Source: Halobacteriovorax vibrionivorans
GTDB taxonomy: Bacteria; Bdellovibrionota; Bacteriovoracia; Bacteriovoracales; Bacteriovoracaceae
Assembly: GCF_003346865.1 (NCBI RefSeq)
Contig: NZ_QDKL01000002.1
Location: 434,001-498,000, forward strand
Length of the DNA: 64,000 bases
Reading direction: 5' to 3'
The stretch's first letter is position 1. Each line of letters opens with the position of its first letter. Below, in pieces: positions 53,191-62,019 of this stretch. Under the pieces are notes generated by a model that saw only the letters and a program-made list of their open reading frames with translations, searched no databases and was not told the origin of the DNA. A program made the position numbers and the translations under genes.

Positions 53191-54382
53191 ATTAATCGAA
53201 TATCATTTTTATCTATGTCTAATAATTCTCGTTATAAAGTTCTTCATCAATGGTTGGAAGGATCATTTAACATACTTTATCCTATTCTACTTTTTCTTTT
53301 CAATGGGCCCGATTCTAAACCTTATCCTCGGAAATGGAATCTACTTTGGAACACCTAAGGACTACATCCATATAGCAAGTACGAACTTCCTATGCGCTAT
53401 TGCAACGATGTCGATTTTATCTGTGCTAATAAGGCCAAGAAACACAGAGATTGAAGAAGTTAGAGAGAACTTCCCTCTTCTAAACTGGATCTTTATCGCT
53501 TTTATTTTCTTAGCATTTTTTAATATTACAAAAATTGTAACGATTGGTCTCAATATAGACAAAGTTACAAAGATTTCATTAATTGGCAATTCGATACACT
53601 ATATCTATCTCTTACTACAACTATTTCTTACGTCATTTTATTATTTGTGTAGAAAGAATAAAACGAGAAGATTCTATTATTTAAACTTCTTTACTTATAT
53701 TGCATACTGCTTGGTTACAGGAGAAAGAGATTTCATTTTCCCGTTATTTTCAATCGTAGGACATCTCCTAATTCACCATCGAACAAGTTTTAAAAAGAAG
53801 CTAATTTTGACCTCATCACTATCTCTTCTTGGGATTGGTGGTACTTTGATATTCTTATTAAGAGATGCTACTCAGAAAACAACGAACTACATTGAATCAT
53901 TTCTTAATCAAGGATCACTTTTATTCGTAAACGCGTTTACAGCAAAAATGGTTGATATAAAATATAACTTCTTTTACGGAGAGACCTATCTACACAGCTT
54001 CTTAAGTCTACTTCCAAGCTTTATCTATAAATCTTCTTATAATAATCTCGCGTGGCTAAAAGATAATTATGCCCCTGGTGGAGACTCTGGATATGGGTTT
54101 GGCCTAGATGCTGAAGGATATATGAATTTTGGATATATTGGCGTTATTATAACATTTGCCATTATCGTTCTAATACAAAGATATTGTAACTATAATATTA
54201 ATCGTGGAAAGTTCTTTAAATACTATAGTGTATTCTTTCATGGCTTTACGATGTATTGCTTTCGAAATGATTCCTTGGCCTTTTTTAAAGGAAATCTATA
54301 CGCAATCATCGTTTATTTTATAATCATTCAGGCCAATAATTTCATTACGAAAGGACAAGGAAAAGTAGCTACTCATGAATAA
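53180..54382 (+). CDS. Wzy-like O-antigen/capsule polymerase
   Basis: A 400-residue, ~10-helix protein with a large periplasmic loop (about residues 235-310, containing DNYAPGGDSGYGFGLDAEGY) and a following helix pattern like Wzy and oligosaccharide-repeat polymerases. The call is by topology and neighbourhood. Overlaps the flippase gene upstream and the glycosyltransferase gene downstream (8 bp). Confidence 0.7.
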   Translation: MNFELIEYHFYLCLIILVIKFFINGWKDHLTYFILFYFFFSMGPILNLILGNGIYFGTPKDYIHIASTNFLCAIATMSILSVLIRPRNTEIEEVRENFPLLNWIFIAFIFLAFFNITKIVTIGLNIDKVTKISLIGNSIHYIYLLLQLFLTSFYYLCRKNKTRRFYYLNFFTYIAYCLVTGERDFIFPLFSIVGHLLIHHRTSFKKKLILTSSLSLLGIGGTLIFLLRDATQKTTNYIESFLNQGSLLFVNAFTAKMVDIKYNFFYGETYLHSFLSLLPSFIYKSSYNNLAWLKDNYAPGGDSGYGFGLDAEGYMNFGYIGVIITFAIIVLIQRYCNYNINRGKFFKYYSVFFHGFTMYCFRNDSLAFFKGNLYAIIVYFIIIQANNFITKGQGKVATHE

Positions 54383-55604
54383 AGACATAAGAGTTATGCA
54401 AATTATAAAAACAACTGAAGGTGCTAGTTGGGCACTTCATCAAGTAAAGTTTCTTGTTCGTTGTGGAATTGATGTACATGTTATCTTAAATAATAATACT
54501 GGCAAATTCTATAATAAATGGAAAGAAAGTGGTGCAACTATATATACCCTAGAGTCAATCTTAAACCCTTTGCACCCTTTTAAAACCCTAAAGTCTATCT
54601 TATCTTTAAGAAGATTAATTAAAGAAGTTAATCCTGATATCATTCATAGCCACTTCTTTATCAACACGATTCATATGAGAATGGCATCTTTTAGGTTAAA
54701 ACCTACTCGAATATTTCAAGTTCCTGGACCACTTCATCTTGAACACGCTATCTTTAAATATATCGATCTATTTTCAGCAAGAAAGAATGACCGCTGGATT
54801 GCCTCTTCTAAACATATCAAAAGTCTCTATATCAAAAGCGGAATAAATGAAGAGCGTGTCGACCTCAGCTACTACGGTAATGACTATAGTCAATTTAACA
54901 CTTCTGATAGTGATCACTTAAAAAGAGATAATCATTTACGAAATAAATACGGATTCAAGGATAGTGACATTGTTATTGGAAATGTATGTTATATCTATCC
55001 ACCTAAGAAATTTCTCGGACAAAAAGTAGGCCTTAAAAATCATGAAGTCATGATTAAGGCCATTGAAATTGCCAGGCAACAAGAGCCAAGAATAAAAGGG
55101 CTCTTTATTGGTGGACAGTGGGGAGATTCAACTTCATATGAACAATTGCTAAGACGATCAATTCCAGTCGATGAAAGAGAGAATATCGTTATCACTGGAA
55201 AGATCCCTCCAAGTGAAGCGGCAAAAGGCTGGCAAAACCTCGACTACGCTATTCACCTGCCCCTTTCAGAAAGCTGTGGTGGTGTTATAGAACCTCTTCT
55301 TGCACAAAGACCTGTTATAAGTTGTAAAACAGGAGGTATCCCAGAAATCATTATTGAAGGGTATACAGGCTTTATTACGTCACGAGATAATCCACAAGAA
55401 GTTGCTAGTAAAATCCTAGAAGTAATTAAAAATAAGAAGAATGCGATTGAATATACATTAAATGGCAAAAATCTTGTTCTCGATATGTTTAATATTGAAA
55501 GGACTGCCAAAGAGATTTTAGAAATATATAAGAAGATTATGAGTATACAGAATTCATATGAAGAATACTCTTCAAAGAAATATCTTAAAAGGGTCAACCC
55601 GTAA
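54375..55604 (+). CDS. Glycosyltransferase family 4-type
   Basis: GT-B fold glycosyltransferase of 409 residues. The N-terminal domain starts RVMQIIKTTEGASWALHQ, then PDIIHSHFFIN. The C-terminal donor domain contains SESCGGVIEPLLAQRPVISC (EX7E-type motif) and GGIPEII. Retaining mechanism, cytoplasmic face. It probably adds one sugar of the repeat unit; donor unknown. Stop overlaps the next start (TAATG). Confidence 0.87.
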   Translation: MNKDIRVMQIIKTTEGASWALHQVKFLVRCGIDVHVILNNNTGKFYNKWKESGATIYTLESILNPLHPFKTLKSILSLRRLIKEVNPDIIHSHFFINTIHMRMASFRLKPTRIFQVPGPLHLEHAIFKYIDLFSARKNDRWIASSKHIKSLYIKSGINEERVDLSYYGNDYSQFNTSDSDHLKRDNHLRNKYGFKDSDIVIGNVCYIYPPKKFLGQKVGLKNHEVMIKAIEIARQQEPRIKGLFIGGQWGDSTSYEQLLRRSIPVDERENIVITGKIPPSEAAKGWQNLDYAIHLPLSESCGGVIEPLLAQRPVISCKTGGIPEIIIEGYTGFITSRDNPQEVASKILEVIKNKKNAIEYTLNGKNLVLDMFNIERTAKEILEIYKKIMSIQNSYEEYSSKKYLKRVNP

Positions 55605-57007
55605 TGAAAAGATCACACTTTTTAAAACTAATTGGACTAAGTATAGCTGCACCAGTATTTGGCCAAACAAGTACGAAGAAAAACTCTAAGACAAATACAA
55701 ATCGTGATAAACGCGCCGATGACATAACTAATTATGGAGCACTAAGTGATGGAAAAACAGATGCCTCAAGTGCTATCAGGGCATGTTTAAAAGCAAACTC
55801 AAGTGCCTATATACCTATGACGACACACGGTTTTATCGCCGGTGATATCGTTGTGAATCAATCAAAAATACACGGTAATGGAACACTTATTCGCAAAAAC
55901 AAATCAAGCTATACTCTCCTAACCAAGGGGAGCAATTGTGAAGTTAATGGGATTGTTTTTAAATCACAAGGTTCAAAGTACACCAATGGAGTCTCTGACA
56001 TTATTATTGGAGAAAGTAGCAAAAGTATTAGAATTCATAATTGTAAATTTGAAAGTAGCCATTACTGTTCTATCTCAGCAGATAAAAATTCTGATTCAGA
56101 TCTTAAATTAACTTATAAGTCCCCTGTTAAATCAATTGTCATCTCTAAAAATATATTCAGCGGAAAATATTCAAGGGCCCTATATCTACACAGTGTTGAG
56201 GATCTTCAGATTATCGACAATATCATTAAGGAGACTTTATATGATGGTATTAGATTAAGGCAGAGAATTAAGAAATGTATTATTTCAAAAAACTTATTTA
56301 ATGATATCGGAATAAAGAAACATCAAGATTCACAAGATGCAATCGATACTTACTGGAGTGGAGAGGAGCTGATTATAAGTGATAATATCATTAAGAATTG
56401 CTCTAAGAATGCTATCGAGGTTAAGGGAGTCTCTCCGGATAGCACTGGTGCTACTGGAAAAGTGGTGATTTCAGGAAATGAGATTTTAAACACCGCTTAT
56501 AGCGCTATTCACATATCTTCAGGAGCGAGCAAAACAACAAAGGTAAAAGACTTTGTCATTGCCAATAACATTATCAAAAAAGCAGGTACGGTTGGTGCCA
56601 AGAAAGGAAATGCTGCAATTTTCATAAGACATGGAGTTGAGAGTCTAGTTATTAGCTCCAATATTATTAGTGAGAATAATTCTAGAGGAATCTTCTTAGC
56701 GAACCTTGAAAAGGATCAAGGTGCCATAAAGAATGTCACGATTTCGGCCAATAACCTCGTTGATAATGGCAATAAGGATGAAGGATATGCAATTCTAAGC
56801 TCAGGTGTAGAAAATTGTATTATAAGTGCTAATAATATCGAAAATAAAAATGGACTTCAAAAGGTCGCCATTGCAATTACCGATCAAAAGGATAAATCTA
56901 GTAAGGCCGTTATTAGCAGTAATATAATAAGCTCAAATCACAAGGAAACGATTCTCTATAACAAGAAGAATAAGAATATAAAAGTAGTGAATAATCTAAT
57001 CAATTAG
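55604..57007 (+). CDS. Right-handed beta-helix carbohydrate-active protein
   Basis: After a signal-like N-terminus (MKRSHFLKLIGLSIAAPVFG, twin basic residues, possibly Tat-like) and DDITNYGALSDGKTDASSAI, typical of pectate-lyase-like folds, comes a long series of ~22-residue coils. Each contains a 'VISxNxI' pattern (e.g. SIVISKNIFSG, LIISDNIIKNCSKNAIEV, VVISGNEILNTAYSAI). Such beta-helices are lyases, hydrolases or epimerases of polysaccharides. In a Wzx/Wzy unit, trimming or epimerising the polymer in the periplasm is likely. Confidence 0.83.
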   Translation: MKRSHFLKLIGLSIAAPVFGQTSTKKNSKTNTNRDKRADDITNYGALSDGKTDASSAIRACLKANSSAYIPMTTHGFIAGDIVVNQSKIHGNGTLIRKNKSSYTLLTKGSNCEVNGIVFKSQGSKYTNGVSDIIIGESSKSIRIHNCKFESSHYCSISADKNSDSDLKLTYKSPVKSIVISKNIFSGKYSRALYLHSVEDLQIIDNIIKETLYDGIRLRQRIKKCIISKNLFNDIGIKKHQDSQDAIDTYWSGEELIISDNIIKNCSKNAIEVKGVSPDSTGATGKVVISGNEILNTAYSAIHISSGASKTTKVKDFVIANNIIKKAGTVGAKKGNAAIFIRHGVESLVISSNIISENNSRGIFLANLEKDQGAIKNVTISANNLVDNGNKDEGYAILSSGVENCIISANNIENKNGLQKVAIAITDQKDKSSKAVISSNIISSNHKETILYNKKNKNIKVVNNLIN

Positions 57008-57516
57008 TCGATTTTCTTATAGATTAGGTATGAACCTAGTGTTGTCGCAAGAATTGAAAGAATTGATGTATACCAAATTCTATTTTCGTAGAATCGCTCT
57101 TTTCTTAAGTAGACAACGTCACCTGGCTGTAATTGAAAGTTGTGGCTATTGAAATCACCACCGCTACTAAGATCAAATTCAATTGTCTTAAGCTCTTTTC
57201 CACTCTTACGAGTAATTTTAACTTCATTTAAGTTAGCATCACCTGTTGCTCCCCCAGCAAGAGAGAGACCGTTTATTAGGCTTGTTCCCTTTGGAACAAA
57301 GTGTAGACCTGCTGATTTTACTTCCCCCCAAAAGTTAGTCGGAATGAGTACTTCATTCTTAACTGACTTTGAAAAATAAAGTGAACCAGACTTCTTCTCA
57401 AGTCCTTTTACTTCAGTTGGTAAGACGAGTGAATTTAAGTCAATATTATTGGCCGCTTGCACGACTGGAGTGAAACAAAAGTTCAAGATGATTAAGCTAA
57501 TAGTGATCAATTTCAT
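57004..57516 (-). CDS. Stand-alone SLBB-domain protein with C-terminal membrane helix
   Basis: Signal peptide (ending VVQA), then an SLBB domain: VLIPTNFWGEVKSAGLHFVP, GTSLINGLSLAGGATGDANL, and LQPGDVVYLRKER, ending in one hydrophobic helix (ILATTLGSYLIYKKI). Wza-type export proteins carry SLBB domains after a poly-export domain, which is missing here, as is the lipobox. At 170 residues it may be an accessory to an outer-membrane exporter encoded elsewhere. Convergent with the beta-helix gene (4-bp overlap). Confidence 0.8.
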   Translation of the reverse strand: MKLITISLIILNFCFTPVVQAANNIDLNSLVLPTEVKGLEKKSGSLYFSKSVKNEVLIPTNFWGEVKSAGLHFVPKGTSLINGLSLAGGATGDANLNEVKITRKSGKELKTIEFDLSSGGDFNSHNFQLQPGDVVYLRKERFYENRIWYTSILSILATTLGSYLIYKKID

Positions 57517-57544
57517 AGAAATATCTTAATCAAACAAATAAACC

Positions 57545-59023
57545 TTAGCAAGAAACTTTTGTTATTTCAGGTGCTATCCCCAGATCTTTTGCGTCATGAT
57601 AAAGGACTTGTATCTCGTCATGTGAATAAACTCGATCATCAATACAATAACAGATGAAACAAGATACTAGAGCCGTGAAAACAGACAGAACCATGCTCAA
57701 TAAAATCAATAGCTTAAGTGTAAATTTCTTTTGATTCTCAATCTTTGGATTTAAAATATTAAAAGTTAAATAATTCTGTATTGAGTTTAGGCTATTGCGC
57801 GTTTCTCTAATCTTATTTCTAATATCGACAATAGTATTCTTAAGAGGATTGAGTTGATCATTAGTAATAGTATTAAGATTTCTATCTTTTAATAGCTTAT
57901 CCCTTTTAAGCTTATTCTCGCTAATCTGCTCTGTTAATTTACTAATTAGAATACTAAGAGTTTTCTTTTTTTGAATTAACTCAGGAATTTTTTCAAGCTC
58001 AATAGCTTTATTCTTCTTATCATCAGTTATTGAAGCATCACTCACCTTAAGTTTCTTAAGCTCATTGGCCAAGTCACTTCGCTGCTTTTTTAAGCTTACA
58101 ATGATCTCTGAATTACCTGCCAATGAGCCAGACTTTAGTAAATCAATATTCTTAGACACATCTACAATCTGTTGTTCTATTTCAGCTCTCTTTCTAATTA
58201 AAGAACGATCCTTTCCAGAAAAGGATACCCTTTTCATTTTTTTGTAAAACTTTAAGTCTGAGTCGACAGAAAAGAGAAGTTCTTTATTCTTTGCAAGACT
58301 CTTTTCCTGTTCTCTTATTACTTCATCAAGGTCAGAGATTCTTGAATCAGCTCCGACATTAATAATATTGTGATTATCTAGAAGTTGCTTTTCATTCTTC
58401 TCTAATTCATTCTCAAGCGCCTGGATTTTTTCTTTTGCTAAGATGTAATTAGAATTGAATTTAATGCTTTTTAAATTTTTAACAATAGAATCTTGAATAA
58501 TTAGAGTCGTAAATTTGTTCTTACCTCTTGAATAAAGAACGTAGCCACCATAGCGAGGACTTTGCTTAATGCTATAATTATTTTGAATATTTTCTGCAAT
58601 ATATCGACTAATACACTCTTTATTATACGAACAGTACTCGTACACTGAGCGCAAGTTTTTCTTATCGCCATTATCATCTTCTATATAGAACTCATTAATA
58701 TCTTCAACGGCCATAATATCTTGAGCAATACTAACTTTAAAGTCCCATCTTTCAACTAAAGAACGATAACTCTTTATTTCATCAATCTTATTAATACCAA
58801 TTATTTGAGAAATTTTAGATTCTTGATTTACATTATCTAGCTTTGAATTGAAATGAATCTCTCTAACATAGTTCTTGTCTTGATTAACATAAAAGCTAAT
58901 CAGTGCACCAACACTTACTAAAACACATATTGAATTTACAATCCAATAACGTCTCAATAGAGTAAACAAAAGAGAGAAGTTTATTACTGAATCTTTATCT
59001 AAAAGTAGCGTCAGTTTTTTCAT
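57545..59023 (-). CDS. Polysaccharide co-polymerase (Wzz/PCP-type)
   Basis: A 492-residue protein with a membrane helix near residues 28-47, a long charged coiled-coil periplasmic region (residues ~195-430) and a second helix near 440-465, the topology of chain-length determinants. The C-terminal cytoplasmic tail is short and lacks a kinase domain. It overlaps the BY-kinase-like gene by four bases (ATGA), matching the PCP-2b plus separate kinase arrangement of Gram-positive and some Gram-negative systems. Confidence 0.82.
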   Translation of the reverse strand: MKKLTLLLDKDSVINFSLLFTLLRRYWIVNSICVLVSVGALISFYVNQDKNYVREIHFNSKLDNVNQESKISQIIGINKIDEIKSYRSLVERWDFKVSIAQDIMAVEDINEFYIEDDNGDKKNLRSVYEYCSYNKECISRYIAENIQNNYSIKQSPRYGGYVLYSRGKNKFTTLIIQDSIVKNLKSIKFNSNYILAKEKIQALENELEKNEKQLLDNHNIINVGADSRISDLDEVIREQEKSLAKNKELLFSVDSDLKFYKKMKRVSFSGKDRSLIRKRAEIEQQIVDVSKNIDLLKSGSLAGNSEIIVSLKKQRSDLANELKKLKVSDASITDDKKNKAIELEKIPELIQKKKTLSILISKLTEQISENKLKRDKLLKDRNLNTITNDQLNPLKNTIVDIRNKIRETRNSLNSIQNYLTFNILNPKIENQKKFTLKLLILLSMVLSVFTALVSCFICYCIDDRVYSHDEIQVLYHDAKDLGIAPEITKVSC

Positions 59024-59736
59024 ATTACTTCCTCTTTAGCGTAAATAACTCCACCTAACTTAACACCTAAAGACTTTAGATATTCAGTACTCTTTTTCAC
59101 TGTACTAAGTCTAGTTTTACGCTCTCTTACAATGAAGTCACAATGTGAAGAAAGTAAAATAGGAGCTCTATCATCAACACCAAGATCAGTGAGTTCTTTA
59201 TCATCAAGTAAGAAGATGACCTTATCAAATGTTGAAGTAATCTGTTTCATTGCACCAGCAAGAGCATGAGAGTTTCCAACAAATAAAGAAAGAAAATAGC
59301 TATAATTTAAAACTGAAATATTTTCTGATAGTTTTTTTGTATTTAGAGACCTTTTAGTAGGGCCTTTAAGTTCTATACTTACCTCGTTAAGTGTTATATC
59401 TTTAATATTTTGACCTATATCTTGATAAGAGATAATTAGAACTTTCTTTTTAAAACATACATCAATACAGCTTGATATTGATACAATGATATCCTCAAGC
59501 CTTTGCTTATCGATCATCCCTACTATAGTTGAAACTTTACTTTCTTCTGATGTCTCACTAATTACGCGAGACATACTATGAAGGTCCTTTCTATTTTTGA
59601 TACGATAGTAAATAGAACTCAAATCCTTCTTGCCCTCAGAAATATCGACTACATTCTCATTAATGATATTAGGATAATCATTTTGATTATGCATATTTTC
59701 AAAAACTAAGATTTTATTTTTCAAGCTACTTGTCAT
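59020..59736 (-). CDS. BY-kinase-like protein lacking Walker A (probable pseudokinase)
   Basis: The order of segments fits a CpsD/Wzc-type tyrosine kinase: strand KKVLIISYQD at the Walker A' position, FDKVIFLLDDKEL at the Walker B position, CDFIVRERKTRLSTVKKSTEYLKSLGVKLGGVIY at the C-terminus. However, no GxxGxGKS/T Walker A is present; the corresponding region reads VSISSCIDVCFKKKV. No Tyr cluster follows. It is likely a catalytically dead partner that regulates the co-polymerase it overlaps. First gene of the minus-strand unit. Confidence 0.65.
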   Translation of the reverse strand: MTSSLKNKILVFENMHNQNDYPNIINENVVDISEGKKDLSSIYYRIKNRKDLHSMSRVISETSEESKVSTIVGMIDKQRLEDIIVSISSCIDVCFKKKVLIISYQDIGQNIKDITLNEVSIELKGPTKRSLNTKKLSENISVLNYSYFLSLFVGNSHALAGAMKQITSTFDKVIFLLDDKELTDLGVDDRAPILLSSHCDFIVRERKTRLSTVKKSTEYLKSLGVKLGGVIYAKEEVI

Positions 59737-59904
59737 ATGACCTCAGGACTTATTTAAAATCAAATTCGCCTTAATTATACATAATATTTATTAACTCTTC
59801 CTTAAAGGGGTACTATATTCCACTCTCTAAAAAACATAGTGCAGGACTAGGGCATTTTCTACCACATAGCAGAATATAAATTTTATTGTGCATATAATGA
59901 ATGG

Positions 59905-60345
59905 ATGGTTGAAACAAGTCCTACTACAAAACATAATAATATAGACTTTACTAGATTCACTTCTAGCCTGTGCCTATTCATCTCAAAAGACTCTTCAGAC
60001 TTTATAAAGTGTATATTTAGCGCCCATAAAAGATCATCAAAGCCTGAGTTTCACAAGGGCAGTACCTATTCAATCTATGAGATCACTGCCCTTACAAATA
60101 CTCTTGCTATTACAAACGAAATCATTGATTTAGACGTAGATAATAGAATTATTGAAAATGGTTCAAGTCTTTCAATGGCCATCATTCTTGATTGGCAGCC
60201 CCACTTGAGAAAAGTCGTCACAATAACAATAGACGATGTTCATATGCTTCTTGACGAAGAATTAGAATATTTAAAAACAAAGAGTTTTAAAGAAGACGTT
60301 AGTAAATATTATCACCGCATACTATATACAAGTGAGTTTAAGTGA
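59905..60345 (+). CDS. Hypothetical protein upstream of PilZ gene
   Basis: A 146-residue soluble protein with no family I recognise and no signal or membrane segment. It is probably co-translated with the PilZ gene, whose GTG overlaps its stop by four bases (GTGA), and lies at the head of the tviB-tviC unit. Its acidic C-terminal half could be a regulatory or partner-binding region. Confidence 0.6.
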   Translation: MVETSPTTKHNNIDFTRFTSSLCLFISKDSSDFIKCIFSAHKRSSKPEFHKGSTYSIYEITALTNTLAITNEIIDLDVDNRIIENGSSLSMAIILDWQPHLRKVVTITIDDVHMLLDEELEYLKTKSFKEDVSKYYHRILYTSEFK

Positions 60346-60722
60346 AAAAGCACAGTAGAGATTTTCAACGCTACCCATTTGAATCATATAAAATTGTCGC
60401 ATATACGATTAAAGACAATAAGAGAGTTCAAGTAAAACTAATGAATATAAGCCTAGGTGGCTGTCTCATTAAAACTAATCTAAGTGAAAATATTGATAAT
60501 CTATATCTCCACCTTGCTGATAAGCAAATCAAAATGGAATTAAACCAAGTATGGATCCAAAGTGATGGTGATCATAAACTTATTGGTTTCAAAATAAAGT
60601 TTAATGACTACTACAACTTCAACCTATGGAAAAGTTTAGTTCACTCCACTCAGAGAATCGAAGAAAAATATAAAGAGAAGTATAATAAGAAAAAGAAAGA
60701 GATAAAAGACGTAAGTCTATAA
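60342..60722 (+). CDS. PilZ-domain protein (c-di-GMP receptor)
   Basis: A single PilZ domain in 126 residues: an N-terminal Arg pair in SRDFQRYPFES and NISLGGCLI matching the NxSxxGG c-di-GMP motif, then a barrel core and a Lys/Glu-rich tail. The first motif, Rx3R, fits only loosely (R-D-F-Q-R). It would let the second messenger control polysaccharide assembly or export. GTG start overlaps the preceding gene; tviB follows 13 bp later. Confidence 0.85.
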   Translation: MKKHSRDFQRYPFESYKIVAYTIKDNKRVQVKLMNISLGGCLIKTNLSENIDNLYLHLADKQIKMELNQVWIQSDGDHKLIGFKIKFNDYYNFNLWKSLVHSTQRIEEKYKEKYNKKKKEIKDVSL

Positions 60723-60735
60723 GCCTGAGGTATTC

Positions 60736-62019
60736 ATGGAAAAGAGTGTGTGTGTAATTGGTCTTGGCTACGTAGGTCTTCCGGTAGCATATAACTTTGC
60801 TAAGAAGTATCGTACAATTGGCATCGACATATCAAAAAAACGAGTTGAAGAACTAAGAAATCATCAAGATAGTACACGAGAAATTACGACAGACGAATTA
60901 AAAGCGCTTGAAATGAATTTTTCAACAAATATCGAAGATGCGTCTGATTACAACTTTTTCATCATCACTGTCCCAACACCAATCGACAGTTATAAAACAC
61001 CAGATTTAACTCCTGTAATAAGTGCAACTCAAGCAGTTGCAAAAGTTTTAAAAAAGGGAGACACAGTCGTTTATGAGTCAACAGTCTATCCAGGTGTTAC
61101 AGAAGATATTTGTGCAAAGATATTAGAAGAAAAAACAGGGCTTAAGTTTGGAATTGATTTCTTCTTAGGATATTCTCCAGAAAGAATTAATCCTGGAGAT
61201 AAGGAACACACATTTACAAAAATAACGAAAGTAGTGTCTGGATGTTGTAGCGATAGTCTAAAAGAAATTGCTTCAATGTATGCAAGCGTAATTGAAGCAG
61301 ATGTTTTTAAAGCGACTTCAATTAAAGTCGCAGAAGCCTCAAAAGTCATTGAAAATATTCAACGTGATGTAAATATTGGTTTAATCAATGAGCTCGCTTT
61401 GATATTTGATAAAATGGATATTAATACTAGCGAAGTATTAGAAGCATCAGGAACAAAGTGGAACTTCTTAAATTTTAAACCAGGTTTAGTTGGTGGCCAC
61501 TGTATTGGCGTAGATCCCTACTACCTTTCATACAAATCAAAACAACTAGGAATTATTCCACAAATTATAAATGCAGGAAGAAGGGTTAACGATAGCATTG
61601 CTACACATGTATCACAAAAGGCAATAAAGCTCCTTATTCAGAATAATGTTAATGTAAAAGGTGCAAATATAGCAGTTTTAGGCTTAACTTTTAAAGAAAA
61701 CTGTCCCGACTTAAGAAATTCAAAAGTTGAAGATATAATTAGAGAACTCAATGAGTATGCTACAAATACAATTTTAGTGGACCCACATTGTAATCAAGAA
61801 GAAGTCCTAATAAAATATGACAAAGAGATTCAAGAGTTTAATAAATTAAGAGATATTGATTTACTCTTAATAAATGTAGCTCATCGAGAGTTCTTGAACC
61901 TATCAGAAGAAGATTTAGTAAAAGTCTTTTCGGGAAAACCTCCCATTATAGTTGATGTTAAAAATATTTGCCCAAATACAATTAAAACAAATACCGAATA
62001 CACATATTGGAGTCTTTAA
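60736..62019 (+). CDS. tviB: Nucleotide-sugar dehydrogenase, TviB/WbpO-like
   Basis: UDP-glucose/GDP-mannose dehydrogenase family, 427 residues: VCVIGLGYVGLPVAYNFAK binds NAD, VPTPIDSYKTPDL and YESTVYPGVTED follow, and GGHCIGVDPYYL carries the catalytic Cys (C256). Closest in pattern to Vi-antigen TviB and WbpO, which oxidise UDP-GlcNAc or UDP-GalNAc to the uronic acid. Its stop overlaps the tviC-like start. Confidence 0.9.
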   Translation: MEKSVCVIGLGYVGLPVAYNFAKKYRTIGIDISKKRVEELRNHQDSTREITTDELKALEMNFSTNIEDASDYNFFIITVPTPIDSYKTPDLTPVISATQAVAKVLKKGDTVVYESTVYPGVTEDICAKILEEKTGLKFGIDFFLGYSPERINPGDKEHTFTKITKVVSGCCSDSLKEIASMYASVIEADVFKATSIKVAEASKVIENIQRDVNIGLINELALIFDKMDINTSEVLEASGTKWNFLNFKPGLVGGHCIGVDPYYLSYKSKQLGIIPQIINAGRRVNDSIATHVSQKAIKLLIQNNVNVKGANIAVLGLTFKENCPDLRNSKVEDIIRELNEYATNTILVDPHCNQEEVLIKYDKEIQEFNKLRDIDLLLINVAHREFLNLSEEDLVKVFSGKPPIIVDVKNICPNTIKTNTEYTYWSL

